Source of the DNA: CAYVQU01 sp964453155 | GTDB taxonomy: Bacteria; Chloroflexota; Anaerolineae; Anaerolineales; UBA11858 | Length of the DNA: 47,021 bases | Assembly: GCA_964453155.1 (NCBI GenBank) | Contig: CAYVQU010000016.1 | Coordinates: 1-47,021 of the forward strand | Reading direction: 5' to 3' | Part shown: piece by piece, positions 25,752-34,214 of the stretch | Layout of the letters: each line of letters starts with the position of its first letter | Position numbering within the stretch: the stretch's first letter is position 1 | Notes under the pieces: generated by a model | The model's input: the letters and a program-made list of their open reading frames with translations, nothing else | What the model was told of the DNA's origin: nothing | The model's database searches: none | Program-made: the position numbers and the translations under genes

Positions 25752-26654
25752 ATGGTAAAAATAAAATCTCCAATCAAACATCGAATTGTCCAAAAAGTCA
25801 TAGCAGGAATACTCGTTATTCTAGTAATTTCGAGTTGTTCATTGCTGCCGGGTAGTAGCAGTGAGGAACCACAACCAGAGCTAGACCAACCTGAGATCAC
25901 CCTCACCGCGACAGAAACCCGGATTCCGTGGTCTTCGCCAACGAATACCTTAGTCCCATCCGAAACACCGATCCCCTCTGAAACCATCCCTCCCACCGAG
26001 CGACCCACCTGGACGCCATTCCCCACCAAAACGCTGCGCCCCACCTGGACTGCCTCCCCCACCTTATCGCCGACGGCTACCAAAGAAGTCGGTTGGATTC
26101 TCAAAGATGACTTTTCAGAGGTATCTCCTTGGTGGTACAAAAAAGATGGTGGTAACTGGGGGATGGGCTATGCTCAAGGGGGCTACTTTATGAGTGTGGA
26201 GGACTACAACGTCGAAATTACCAGCACCCAATCCTGGCTCAAATTAGGGGATGTGCGGGTCATTGTTGATGTGTTTAAAAATAATGGGCAGGGTTATTGG
26301 GGTATCTCTTGCCGGGAAGTTGTGGCCGGATCCTATTACACAATTTTTGTCACCCATAAAGGTGAATACGGTTGGGGTGAAACCCGGCAAGGAAAAATAA
26401 GTTTGAATATTTTGGGAACCTCCGATCTGATCAACACCGCCCGTGGGAGCGAAAATGTGTATCAACTCATGGCTGAGTGTCGCGGTAACACCCTCAAACT
26501 GTTTGTCGATGGTACTCTGTTATTCCAGCAAACCGTCGAAGCCATTGGTCCTGGGTGGGTGGGGATGATGATTGGGACCCAATTTGACAAGGATCGGTTG
26601 GTGGTCGTATTCGATAATATCGAAATCTGGGGTCCGATAGAAGATGAACCGTAA
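25752..26654 (+). CDS. Lipoprotein with Thr/Pro linker and jelly-roll domain
   Basis: About 300 residues. The start I prefer is MVKIKSPIKH, which gives a proper lipoprotein signal (basic start, hydrophobic stretch, lipobox LVISSC with the lipidated Cys near residue 32); a start at 25620 would bury it. A Pro/Thr/Ser-rich spacer (about 45-110) leads to a C-terminal beta-rich domain (about 115-300: DDFSEVSPWW, YWGISCREV, LKLFVDGTLLFQQTVE, VVFDNIEIWGP) like the concanavalin/LamG-type fold. It should be outside the cell and may bind glycan or another polymer. Its presence among beta-oxidation genes is unexplained. Confidence 0.8.
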   Translation: MVKIKSPIKHRIVQKVIAGILVILVISSCSLLPGSSSEEPQPELDQPEITLTATETRIPWSSPTNTLVPSETPIPSETIPPTERPTWTPFPTKTLRPTWTASPTLSPTATKEVGWILKDDFSEVSPWWYKKDGGNWGMGYAQGGYFMSVEDYNVEITSTQSWLKLGDVRVIVDVFKNNGQGYWGISCREVVAGSYYTIFVTHKGEYGWGETRQGKISLNILGTSDLINTARGSENVYQLMAECRGNTLKLFVDGTLLFQQTVEAIGPGWVGMMIGTQFDKDRLVVVFDNIEIWGPIEDEP

Positions 26655-26774
26655 TTTCCGAAGCAGGTGACAATCACCTTGGATTAGTAATATCCGTGTT
26701 TTTTCAGCCGAATGTTTGAATGAAAAAATATTTTGACTGTCACTTGCAAATCAACAAATATTTAGGAGGCCACG

Positions 26775-29201
26775 ATGAACTATAAAATCCACAAAGCGGT
26801 GGTCATCGGTGCTGGAACGATGGGGGCTGCCCTCGCAGCGCACCTGGCGAACGCGGGGGTGCCAGTGACCCTGCTGGATATTGTTCCCCGGGAACTAACT
26901 CCAGAGGAAGAGAAAAAGGGACTGACGCTAGCTGACCCGGTTGTTCGCAACCGGATCGTCACTGCCGGGTTACAAGCCGCGATCAAATCCCGTCCAGCCA
27001 GTTTCTTTAGTAAAAATCTGGCTCCGTTGGTTTCAGTCGGCAACCTGGATGATGATTTCGATGTCATCGCTGCGGCCGATTGGGTCATAGAAGCCATTAT
27101 TGAACGCCTGGACATTAAACAAAGCCTGATGGCCCGGATCGATGAAATTCGACCAGAAAAATGTATCATCAGCACCAATACATCGGGGATTCCGGTCGCA
27201 GATATTGCTGATGGGCGTTCAGAAGGGTTCAAACAACATTTCTTAGGAACCCACTTCTTCAACCCGCCGCGTTATCTAAAATTATTGGAGATTATTCCTA
27301 CCCCCGACACCGCCCCAGAAGTTGTCGATTTTATCAACCATTTTGGAGAGTACCGCCTGGGGAAAGGAATCGTGCCCTGCAAAGATACGCCCAATTTCAT
27401 TGGCAATCGGCTGCTTTCCGGGACCAATGCCTTCACCCTGCACTACATCCTTGAAAATGGCTATACCGTTCCCGAGGTCGATGCCATTACGGGGCCCGCA
27501 ATTGGTCGTCCGAAAACGGCCACATTCCGGTTGATCGATCTGGTCGGATTAGATGTATTGGGGCATGTCACCCGCAACCTGATTCCAGCTATTCCCCATG
27601 ACGAACACGCCTTGAAGTATCTCAATTCGGAGAAGGTCAATGCTTTGATGAGCGGGATGGTCGAAAAGGGCTGGTTGGGAAACAAGACCAAATGCGGATT
27701 TTACAAATTGACGATGGTCGACGGAAAAAAACAATTTTGGCCCTTAGATTTAGAGACTCTTGATCATGTTGAGCCGACGAAGCCGCGGTTTGAATCCGTC
27801 GGCGTGGCCCGCAAGGCTGAAACCTTGCCCGAAAAATTGACGGCCTTCATTGCTGGTGATGACCGGGCAGCCGAATTTGTACGGGCCATAACATTCCAAA
27901 GTTTTGCCTACGCCTCCGAGATGATCCCTGAAATCGCGGACACGGCCCAGCCCATTGATGATGCGATGCGTTGGGGATTTGGGCATGAAGCCGGTCCCTT
28001 TGAAATCTGGGATGCTCTCGGGGTTGCGGAGATGATTCCCAAGATGGAGACTATTGGGTTCACAACCGCACCTTGGGTTGCAGAGATGCTCGAAACCGGG
28101 ATTGCCTCATTCTATAAGTATGACGGTGACCGAAAAATCGGGGCTTACAATCCAACCAGTCGTAAATACGATCCTATTGAAAAGAATCCCGCCCAAATTG
28201 TGCTTAAACAGGAGAAAGATACCGGTAAAGTTGTCAATCAAAATCCGGGAGCGACCTTGATCGACCTAGGTGATGGCATCTGCTGTGTGGAATTCAACAC
28301 CAAGATGAACGCCCTCGACAAGGACATCATGGATATGGTCATGGATGCCCTGGATCGGGCCGAAGCCGGGGAGTTTGAGGGGGTGGTGATTGGCAACGAC
28401 AATCCGCAGGCTTTCAGCGCGGGAGCCAACTTGGGGATGGTCTTGATGGCAGCTAAAATGGGGCAATGGGATATGCTCGAGGCGGTCGTCAAGTATCTTC
28501 AGGATATGGGGATGCGGATGCGCTATTTCCCCAAACCCGTGATTGTGGCTCCGGCTGGATTAACATTGGGCGGTGGGGCTGAAGTGACGATGCATGCCAG
28601 CCGGGTAGTTGCGGCTGGGGAGTTATATATCGGTCAGGTAGAAATCGGGGCTGGGGTCATTCCCGCAGGTGGTGGGACCAAGGAGTTGATCCGCCGGGTG
28701 GTGAACCCCTCCATGAAAATCAAAGACAATCCGCCGTTACCCGCAGTGCAACAGGTTTTTGAGTTGATTGGCCAGGCCAAAGTCGCCACTAGCGCGGTCG
28801 AGGCGCGTGATTTTGGTTTCTTAGGCCCTGAGGATCGGATTGTCTTGAACCGTGACCATTTGATCGCCGAAGCGAAGAAGGAAGCCCTACATATGCTCGA
28901 TATCGGTTGGACTCCCCCGGTCCCGGAGAAGGTTTACGCGGGTGGCCGTGATCTGTTGGCCGCACTGCGAGCTGGACTATACATGTTCCGTCAGGGTGGA
29001 TACATCACCGAATACGAAACAGTGATCGGTGAAAAAGCCATTTATGCTTTAGCCGGTGGTGAGTTGAGCAAGCCCACCTGGGTGGATGAGCAGTACATTC
29101 TCGATCTCGAACGTGAAGCTTTCTTGTCACTATGCGGTGAAGAAAAAACTCAAGAGCGGATGTTCGCAATCTTGGATACGGGCAGACCATTGAGGAATTA
29201 G
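26775..29201 (+). CDS. fadN: Fused 3-hydroxyacyl-CoA dehydrogenase / enoyl-CoA hydratase
   Basis: An 808-residue bifunctional beta-oxidation enzyme. The NAD-binding dehydrogenase domain comes first (VVIGAGTMGAALAAHLANAGV, residues about 8-28; HFFNPPRYLKLLEIIP near 160; GNRLLS). A second helical dehydrogenase C-domain follows at about 370-430. The crotonase domain is C-terminal (about 485-670: FSAGANLGMV oxyanion loop, AGLTLGGGAEVTMHA). This order (dehydrogenase then hydratase) matches FadN of Bacillus subtilis, not the E. coli FadB order. AGGAGG precedes the ATG. It works with the thiolase 0.6 kb downstream. Confidence 0.95.
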   Translation: MNYKIHKAVVIGAGTMGAALAAHLANAGVPVTLLDIVPRELTPEEEKKGLTLADPVVRNRIVTAGLQAAIKSRPASFFSKNLAPLVSVGNLDDDFDVIAAADWVIEAIIERLDIKQSLMARIDEIRPEKCIISTNTSGIPVADIADGRSEGFKQHFLGTHFFNPPRYLKLLEIIPTPDTAPEVVDFINHFGEYRLGKGIVPCKDTPNFIGNRLLSGTNAFTLHYILENGYTVPEVDAITGPAIGRPKTATFRLIDLVGLDVLGHVTRNLIPAIPHDEHALKYLNSEKVNALMSGMVEKGWLGNKTKCGFYKLTMVDGKKQFWPLDLETLDHVEPTKPRFESVGVARKAETLPEKLTAFIAGDDRAAEFVRAITFQSFAYASEMIPEIADTAQPIDDAMRWGFGHEAGPFEIWDALGVAEMIPKMETIGFTTAPWVAEMLETGIASFYKYDGDRKIGAYNPTSRKYDPIEKNPAQIVLKQEKDTGKVVNQNPGATLIDLGDGICCVEFNTKMNALDKDIMDMVMDALDRAEAGEFEGVVIGNDNPQAFSAGANLGMVLMAAKMGQWDMLEAVVKYLQDMGMRMRYFPKPVIVAPAGLTLGGGAEVTMHASRVVAAGELYIGQVEIGAGVIPAGGGTKELIRRVVNPSMKIKDNPPLPAVQQVFELIGQAKVATSAVEARDFGFLGPEDRIVLNRDHLIAEAKKEALHMLDIGWTPPVPEKVYAGGRDLLAALRAGLYMFRQGGYITEYETVIGEKAIYALAGGELSKPTWVDEQYILDLEREAFLSLCGEEKTQERMFAILDTGRPLRN

Positions 29202-29208
29202 GATTATT

Positions 29209-29241
29209 GGACACGGATTACGCGGATGAACACGGATTTTT
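29209..29241. repeat. Left inverted repeat of the GxxExxY cassette
   Basis: Reads GGACACGGATTACGCGGAT and continues to a second ACACGGATTTTT. The inverse complement lies at 29715-29748, with GGACACGGAT and CACGGATTTTT shared. It starts eight bases after the fadN stop. Confidence 0.85.
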
Positions 29242-29265
29242 GTTTGATTTGTGGATAATGTAATA

Positions 29266-29715
29266 ATGTATCGCCCGAAAAGTGCCAGAACTGAATTTCA
29301 GGGTAAGCATAGTGATTTGACGAACAAAATCATTGGGGTTTTCTATGAAGTATTCAATGAACTAGGGTATGGATTTAACGAACGAGTTTATGAAAATGCT
29401 ATGCTGATCCGGCTTGAACAAAATCAATTAAAGGTTAATCAACAATTACCCGTTTCGGTTTACTTTGAGAGTAAGGTTGTTGGGGAGTATGTTGTTGATT
29501 TACTGGTCAATGATCTCGTGTTGCTGGAATTGAAGGCTGTTCGGAAATTAAACCAAGATCATGAAGCTCAATTACTCAATTATCTCAAAGCAACCGAAAT
29601 CGAAGTTGGTTTAGTGCTAAACTTTGGTCCGAAGGCAGAGTTTATTCGTCGAGTCTTAGATAACAATCGAAAAGGTTCTTTATCTTGGACAAAACCATCC
29701 TCCACGCGTCAGTGA
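29266..29715 (+). CDS. GxxExxY family protein, PD-(D/E)xK nuclease-like
   Basis: A 149-residue protein. The family name motif is present as GFNERVY (G-x-x-E-x-x-Y) in a helical segment, and the predicted nuclease core follows as VDLLVNDLVLLELKAV, with the D and ExK residues of a PD-(D/E)xK site. Function is unproven for the family. The gene is bounded by inverted repeats and is richer in A/T than its neighbours, so it looks like a mobile or horizontally spread cassette. I start at ATG 29266; GTG 29251 in frame is possible. Confidence 0.88.
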   Translation: MYRPKSARTEFQGKHSDLTNKIIGVFYEVFNELGYGFNERVYENAMLIRLEQNQLKVNQQLPVSVYFESKVVGEYVVDLLVNDLVLLELKAVRKLNQDHEAQLLNYLKATEIEVGLVLNFGPKAEFIRRVLDNNRKGSLSWTKPSSTRQ

Positions 29716-29748
29716 AAAAATCCGTGAGATCCGTGTTTATCCGTGTCC
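29715..29748. repeat. Right inverted repeat of the GxxExxY cassette
   Basis: Begins at the stop codon of the GxxExxY gene and reads AAAAAATCCGTGAGATCCGTG then TTTATCCGTGTCC; it mirrors 29209-29241. The thiolase ribosome site (AGGAGAG) follows within 10 bases. Confidence 0.85.
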
Positions 29749-29767
29749 AAAACCAGGAGAGATCAAG

Positions 29768-30970
29768 ATGACAAGTAATAGTTATTCATCTCGAGAAGCC
29801 GTCATAGTCGCTGCGGCGAGAACGGCGGTAGGAAAAGCGAAACGTGGTAGTTTGGCAACCACTCGGCCTGAAGATATGATGGCCACGGTGATTAAAGATT
29901 TGTTGAAGCGCGCTGAACCCCTAAAACCAGAAGATATCGATGATTTGGTGGTTGGCTGTGCCTTCCCAGAGGGAGAGCAGGGCATGAATATGTCCCGGCT
30001 GATCGGTTTCCGGGCCGGATTGCCGGTTTCGGTACCGACCGAGACAATCAACCGCTTTTGCTCGTCGGGCGTGCAGAGCATCGCCCATGCTGCATATGCC
30101 ATTCTTGCCGGGCAGACTGAAGTCGCGATCGCGGGTGGGGTTGAATCCATGTCGCTGGTGCCGATGACGGGCTACAAATTTGCGCCCAATCCCTATCTGG
30201 CAGAACATTATCCCGAAGCCTTTACTAGTATGGGGATCACGGCCGAGAATGTTAGCGAGCAGTATGGTGTCAGTCGTGAAGATCAAGATGCCTTCGCATA
30301 TGAAAGCCATCAAAAAGCAATCAAGGCAGTTGAGGGTGGGGCGTTTGCAGCCCAGATTGTGCCGGTTGAAATTGAAACTGTACTACCGAGTTCTAATGGC
30401 AAAACCAAAATGAAATCCATTACTTTCCAGGTTGATGAAGGCCCGCGGGCTGACACCAGTACTGCGGCCTTGGCTCGCTTGCGACCGGCCTTCAAGGATG
30501 GTGGCTCCGTCACGGCCGGGAATTCGTCCCAAATGTCGGATGGCGCGGCCGGGGTCGTGATCATGTCGCGGGCTAAAGCAGATGCGTTAGGTCTGAAACC
30601 ATTGGCCCGATTCAAATCCTTTGGCGTGGCGGGCGTCCCCCCCGAAATCATGGGAATTGGACCAGTTGAAGCCGTTCCAAAAGCCCTGAAATTAGCGGGT
30701 TTGGACCTGGCTGAAATTGGTCTGATCGAACTTAACGAAGCCTTTGCCGCTCAAGGCATCGCCGTTATGCGAGAGTTAGGGATGAAATCCGAGATTACCA
30801 ACGTCAACGGTGGCGCGATTGCCCTGGGACACCCCCTCGGGGCAACCGGTGCCAAGTTAACCACCCAATTACTCTACGAAATGCAATGCCGTGAAGTACA
30901 ATACGGCTTAGTTACCATGTGCATCGGCGGCGGTATGGGGGCCGCGGCGATTTATGAGAATCTAACGTGA
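29768..30970 (+). CDS. fadA: Acetyl-CoA C-acyltransferase (thiolase)
   Basis: A 400-residue thiolase that cleaves 3-ketoacyl-CoA. The acylated nucleophile is Cys98 in NRFCSSGVQSIA; the second signature is NVNGGAIALGHPLGATGAKL with the active His; the C-terminal Cys is in MCIGGGMGAAAIYE. It pairs with the fadN-like gene as in the fadNA order of Bacillus; the GxxExxY cassette splits the pair here. AGGAG precedes the ATG. Confidence 0.96.
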   Translation: MTSNSYSSREAVIVAAARTAVGKAKRGSLATTRPEDMMATVIKDLLKRAEPLKPEDIDDLVVGCAFPEGEQGMNMSRLIGFRAGLPVSVPTETINRFCSSGVQSIAHAAYAILAGQTEVAIAGGVESMSLVPMTGYKFAPNPYLAEHYPEAFTSMGITAENVSEQYGVSREDQDAFAYESHQKAIKAVEGGAFAAQIVPVEIETVLPSSNGKTKMKSITFQVDEGPRADTSTAALARLRPAFKDGGSVTAGNSSQMSDGAAGVVIMSRAKADALGLKPLARFKSFGVAGVPPEIMGIGPVEAVPKALKLAGLDLAEIGLIELNEAFAAQGIAVMRELGMKSEITNVNGGAIALGHPLGATGAKLTTQLLYEMQCREVQYGLVTMCIGGGMGAAAIYENLT

Positions 30971-31008
30971 AACGTGATAGCTGGAACGTGCGAAAATCGC
31001 GTTTCACG
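30966..31008. repeat. GTGAAAC-type palindrome after fadA
   Basis: CGTGAAACG (30966-30974) pairs with CGTTTCACG (31000-31008). The thiolase TGA stop lies within the left arm. Further ACGTGA/TCACGT words flank it to about 31023. It resembles the palindrome at 24461-24514. Confidence 0.65.
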
Positions 31009-31059
31009 GTTCACTCATCACGTAAAAATAGAATAACTGATATTTTAAGGAGATAAACA

Positions 31060-31389
31060 ATGTCTGAATACACCGTAAAAGAAATGGTCTTTAATCACGA
31101 AAAAGCCTTTATGCCGGAGAAAGCCGCGGGTGTAAATGCCGTGATCCAGTATAAGTTTACTGGCGATCAAGCTGGGGATTACATCATCAATATTGCCGAT
31201 GGCAAGTGTACGGTAGAGGAAGGGGAGGCCGAAAATCCCACCATGACTTTGACCGCCGATGGCGAATATTTTGGCGATGTCCTCCTGGGCAAGGAGGATG
31301 GGATGAAGGGCTTTATGATGGGAAAACTCAAATTAGCCGGGGATCTCAACCTGGCAATGAAGTTGACAAGTTTCTTCAAAATGGGCTAA
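31060..31389 (+). CDS. SCP2 sterol-binding domain protein
   Basis: A 109-residue single SCP2 domain with a lipid-binding tunnel: AVIQYKFTGDQAGDYIINIADGKCTVEEG, NPTMTLTADGEYFGDVLLGKEDGMKGFMMGKLKLAGDLNLAMKL (read across residues 25-105) match the fold, including the G-K-(I/L) turn near the end. It probably carries acyl-CoA or other lipids for the upstream enzymes. An AAGGAGAT ribosome site precedes the ATG. The stop codon lies in the terminator stem. Confidence 0.92.
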   Translation: MSEYTVKEMVFNHEKAFMPEKAAGVNAVIQYKFTGDQAGDYIINIADGKCTVEEGEAENPTMTLTADGEYFGDVLLGKEDGMKGFMMGKLKLAGDLNLAMKLTSFFKMG

Positions 31390-31426
31390 AAAATAACCCC
31401 GCAACTTGCGGGGTTATTTTTTTAGC
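31385..31426. terminator. Bidirectional terminator containing both gene stops
   Basis: A near-perfect 20-bp stem (ATAACCCCGCAA core) with a one-base to three-base loop and A6/T7 flanks. The TAA of the SCP2 gene (31387-31389) and the TAA of the Usp gene on the other strand (31422-31424) are both part of the stem. Confidence 0.95.
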
Positions 31427-31841
31427 AGATCAATACTTCCACCTGATATTTTTCAGCAATTTCGGCCGCCATTTTTTCTAGCGATTCTAGTGAATATAAT
31501 CCCTCTTCACCGGGTTTGCCAAAGATAACTTTTCTAATTTTGGGATCACTCGCCGCGGCTTCAAATTCTTCTTGTAATTTGCCGTGGCGGATCATATCGC
31601 TAGCGGGAACGCCTTGTTTGCGGGCGCGCTCCATAGCCATCAGCAGCAGAAATTCGCCGAGTTTTTCCATTTCTTGGGTGACCGTCTCTCGAATGACAGC
31701 GCTGGCTGTATCAATAAATTCCACATTGACAACATATAGAAAAACCAGTTCATCTTCGCTTTCTTTGGCCAATTCGATCGCGATATCTTGGAGCCGGATA
31801 CTGGCTTCCCCACCTCGAATTGCACATAGTATTTTGGTCAT
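31422..31841 (-). CDS. Universal stress-like protein
   Basis: A 139-residue protein with a Rossmann-like pattern: MTKILCAIRGGEASIRLQDIAIELAK, then LVFLYVVNVEF and KVIFGKPGEEG. It resembles UspA-type proteins but the usual ATP-binding G-x9-G-(S/T) motif at the end is not clear. It is nine bases downstream of the permease gene and is surely in the same transcript, so it may regulate that permease. Confidence 0.75.
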   Translation of the reverse strand: MTKILCAIRGGEASIRLQDIAIELAKESEDELVFLYVVNVEFIDTASAVIRETVTQEMEKLGEFLLLMAMERARKQGVPASDMIRHGKLQEEFEAAASDPKIRKVIFGKPGEEGLYSLESLEKMAAEIAEKYQVEVLIC

Positions 31842-31850
31842 TTTTACCTC

Positions 31851-33572
31851 CTAGAACCGGATAAGAATGTAGGCGGTACCCACCGCCAGAGTCAGTAAGG
31901 CGGCCGGGAATCCGACTTTGATGAAATCTTTGAAACTGATGGGATACCCTGCCCGTTGGGCGATCCCCGCGGTGACCAGGTTGTTGGTTGCACCGATCAA
32001 GGAATTGTTGGCACCCAGGGCCGATCCCATGGAAAGAGCGTAATATAGTGTATTGCCGGTCCCAGGGATGGTTTTGCTAAGAAAACCGATCACTGGCAGC
32101 AGGGCGGCCGTGAGGGGGATAGTCGGAATCAGCAAACAGAACATCCCCGTCCCCCAGATGGTGACCAGGATAGCGGCTGTCAGGTTGTCAGCGACCAAGG
32201 TGTGAATGCCAGAGGCGATCATGCTGATCAATCCGACTTCCTGAATGGCACCGACGATCATGAAAAGGGACATGAAGAAGAGCAAAGTGGTCCAATCGAC
32301 CACTTTCATAATATCATCCACATCAGCTCGAACGACAAATAGGGTTCCTGCAGCCCCAATCATCGCGGTCACCGCTGGTACCATATGCAGACTCTCACCT
32401 AAGATGAATAAGGCCATCGTGGCCAGAAATACGGCTCCGGCTTTTTTGAGCACGTCTGGCTGAGTGATTTGGGCATTTTCTTTCAAGCGCTGGAGTAGAA
32501 CTTCGGAATCGGTGCCCTCAGTAACCTGATAATCTTTGCGGAAGACTACCAACACATATAAAGTCAGAACGACTTGGCCGATTAGTACTCCTGGAGTCAA
32601 ATCTCCAAGGAAATCGTTGAATCCCAGGCCGGCATAAGATCCAATCAAGATGTTGTTGGGTGTACCGATCAATGTAGCGATGCCGCCGACATTGGAGGCT
32701 AGCATCTCGGGAATGATCAGAGCCAGAGGCGAAACCCCCAAAGTCAAGGCAATCTGCAAAGTAATGGGGGTCATCAGTAGCATCGTCGTGACATTGTCGA
32801 GGAGAGCCGAGGCGATTGAGGTTAAGAGCATCAGGATGACGGCCAGCAGCCAAATTCGGCCTTGTGACAGGCGGTAGGCTTGATATGCGGCCCACTGGAA
32901 GATACCGGTTCGCTCAATGGTACCGACGATGATCATCATCCCTAAAACCAGAAAGATCACTTCAAAGTCGACATGACTAATGGCCTGTTCGAAGTCGAAG
33001 ATGTAAAAATCACCACCGAGGGCAGTACCGATCATGCTGGTGGTCAGCAGGATGGCGGCACCCGACAGGGCCGCGGCGGTGCTGTGTAGACGTTCGGTCA
33101 TAATTAGGATCAACACCGCGATGAACACGACCGTGGCAATCCAAAAACCGGGGGTGAGTTTGCGTTCTAATTCGATATCTGGCACGCGTTGAGCGGCCCC
33201 GGCGCGAATCAATTCCAGTTCATCTACCGAAGGGCGCCAGCTAGTCGGATCAAAATGAGGGTGACGGACCTCAATTATAAGTTCATCCAGGTCACTAGCG
33301 TAAAAATCCAATAAAAACAACCCATCATGACCGGTTTCAGTGTGAAACTCAGCTCGCTGCGGTCCGTCCACGTACAGCGTGATCTTCGCCTCGCTGATCG
33401 GCAAACCTTGGGCATCAATGACGCGACCGGTCAGCGATGAGTTTTCAACATTTTGGGCCAATGTTGGGGAATAAATCACAGAGAGTAAGCTAATTGCAAG
33501 GAATGCAACCCCAAATATTTTCTTCGTAAAAAATCTTTTCACGTTTTGTCTCCAATAAGAATTTAATAGCAC
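31851..33572 (-). CDS. ArsB/NhaD-type ion permease with N-terminal extracytoplasmic domain
   Basis: A 573-residue protein. A signal sequence (about residues 17-40) leads to a carboxypeptidase-regulatory-like beta domain (about 45-125: SSLTGRVIDAQGLPISEAKITLYVDG, GLFLLDFYA). Then comes a permease of about ten to twelve membrane segments of the ion transporter superfamily (ASNVGGIATLIGTPNNILIGS in the middle, and ALGANNSLIGATNNLVTAGIAQRAG near the end, the two internal-repeat signatures). The transported ion is not known: Na+/H+, dicarboxylate or arsenite relatives share the fold. Confidence 0.9.
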   Translation of the reverse strand: MLLNSYWRQNVKRFFTKKIFGVAFLAISLLSVIYSPTLAQNVENSSLTGRVIDAQGLPISEAKITLYVDGPQRAEFHTETGHDGLFLLDFYASDLDELIIEVRHPHFDPTSWRPSVDELELIRAGAAQRVPDIELERKLTPGFWIATVVFIAVLILIMTERLHSTAAALSGAAILLTTSMIGTALGGDFYIFDFEQAISHVDFEVIFLVLGMMIIVGTIERTGIFQWAAYQAYRLSQGRIWLLAVILMLLTSIASALLDNVTTMLLMTPITLQIALTLGVSPLALIIPEMLASNVGGIATLIGTPNNILIGSYAGLGFNDFLGDLTPGVLIGQVVLTLYVLVVFRKDYQVTEGTDSEVLLQRLKENAQITQPDVLKKAGAVFLATMALFILGESLHMVPAVTAMIGAAGTLFVVRADVDDIMKVVDWTTLLFFMSLFMIVGAIQEVGLISMIASGIHTLVADNLTAAILVTIWGTGMFCLLIPTIPLTAALLPVIGFLSKTIPGTGNTLYYALSMGSALGANNSLIGATNNLVTAGIAQRAGYPISFKDFIKVGFPAALLTLAVGTAYILIRF

Positions 33573-33688
33573 CGCGCATTAAGTAGTTTTTGCAAGACCC
33601 CTTCGAAAACACAAGCTCAAGCAGAAAGCTGCTCAGGTGTGGCGGCAAATTTTTCTCGCTTTATTTTATAACACAAATCGGTACGAAC

Positions 33689-34032
33689 TTAAATTGTTAA
33701 CAAGCTTTCATCATTTTTTAGTACATTTGTCAACGCGCTGCCCAGATATTGGACATCAATACCCAGTTCTTCTAATTTTTTAGATACCTCAAGTTGGTCA
33801 GAACAGGCTTTGCAGGCGGTGACATACACCCCTGCTTCTTGGGCTTCTTTGATACGGGCCTGAATTTGTTCATCATCGTTTACCAACTGAGCTGTAGCAC
33901 CCCAGACCACCAAGGTAACTTCTTCCCACCAGCCTGCAGCAGGGAGTTGATGGTGTACATAAAGACCATTTTGTCAGCTGTGATGGGGTCAGCGTTGGTC
34001 CATAATAAATATAGATGTTTTTTCTCTGGCAT
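33689..34032 (-). pseudogene. DsrE-family gene with a frameshift
   Basis: A start at 34032 gives MPEKKHLYLLWTNADPITAD and MVFMYTINSLLQAG, and after a shift near 33927 the frame continues WEEVTLVVWGATAQLVNDDEQIQARIKEAQEAG, VTACKACSDQLEV to the end at 33689. Restoring one base in the run GCTGGTGGGAAG would give about 114 continuous residues typical of small DsrE/YchN sulfur-relay proteins, with a CKAC-type Cys pair. It is either a sequencing error or a recent pseudogene. Confidence 0.8.
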
Positions 34033-34152
34033 ACATTACCTCAAGGATGAATTATTTTCAAACAATTCTCTCCGTTGATGGAGATGCATTGTCAAATCTA
34101 AAAGCCGGATTTCAAAGGTCCCCCCAACCCCGAAACCCGGCTACAATTTTAT

Positions 34153-34208
34153 CGCAATTCGCAATTCGCAATTCGCAATTCGCAATTCGCAATTCGCAAT
34201 TCGCAATT
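34153..34208. repeat. Heptamer tandem repeat (CGCAATT)8
   Basis: Eight exact copies of CGCAATT in a row, ending six bases from the proS stop codon. Seven-base tandem repeats of this kind are known from several bacterial groups, including cyanobacteria (STRR sequences). Copy number is likely to vary between strains. Confidence 0.97.
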
Positions 34209-34214
34209 CGCGAC

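Noticed and set aside
34153..34208. CRISPR array
   Set aside because: It is a pure 7-base tandem repeat without spacers, and no cas genes are present.
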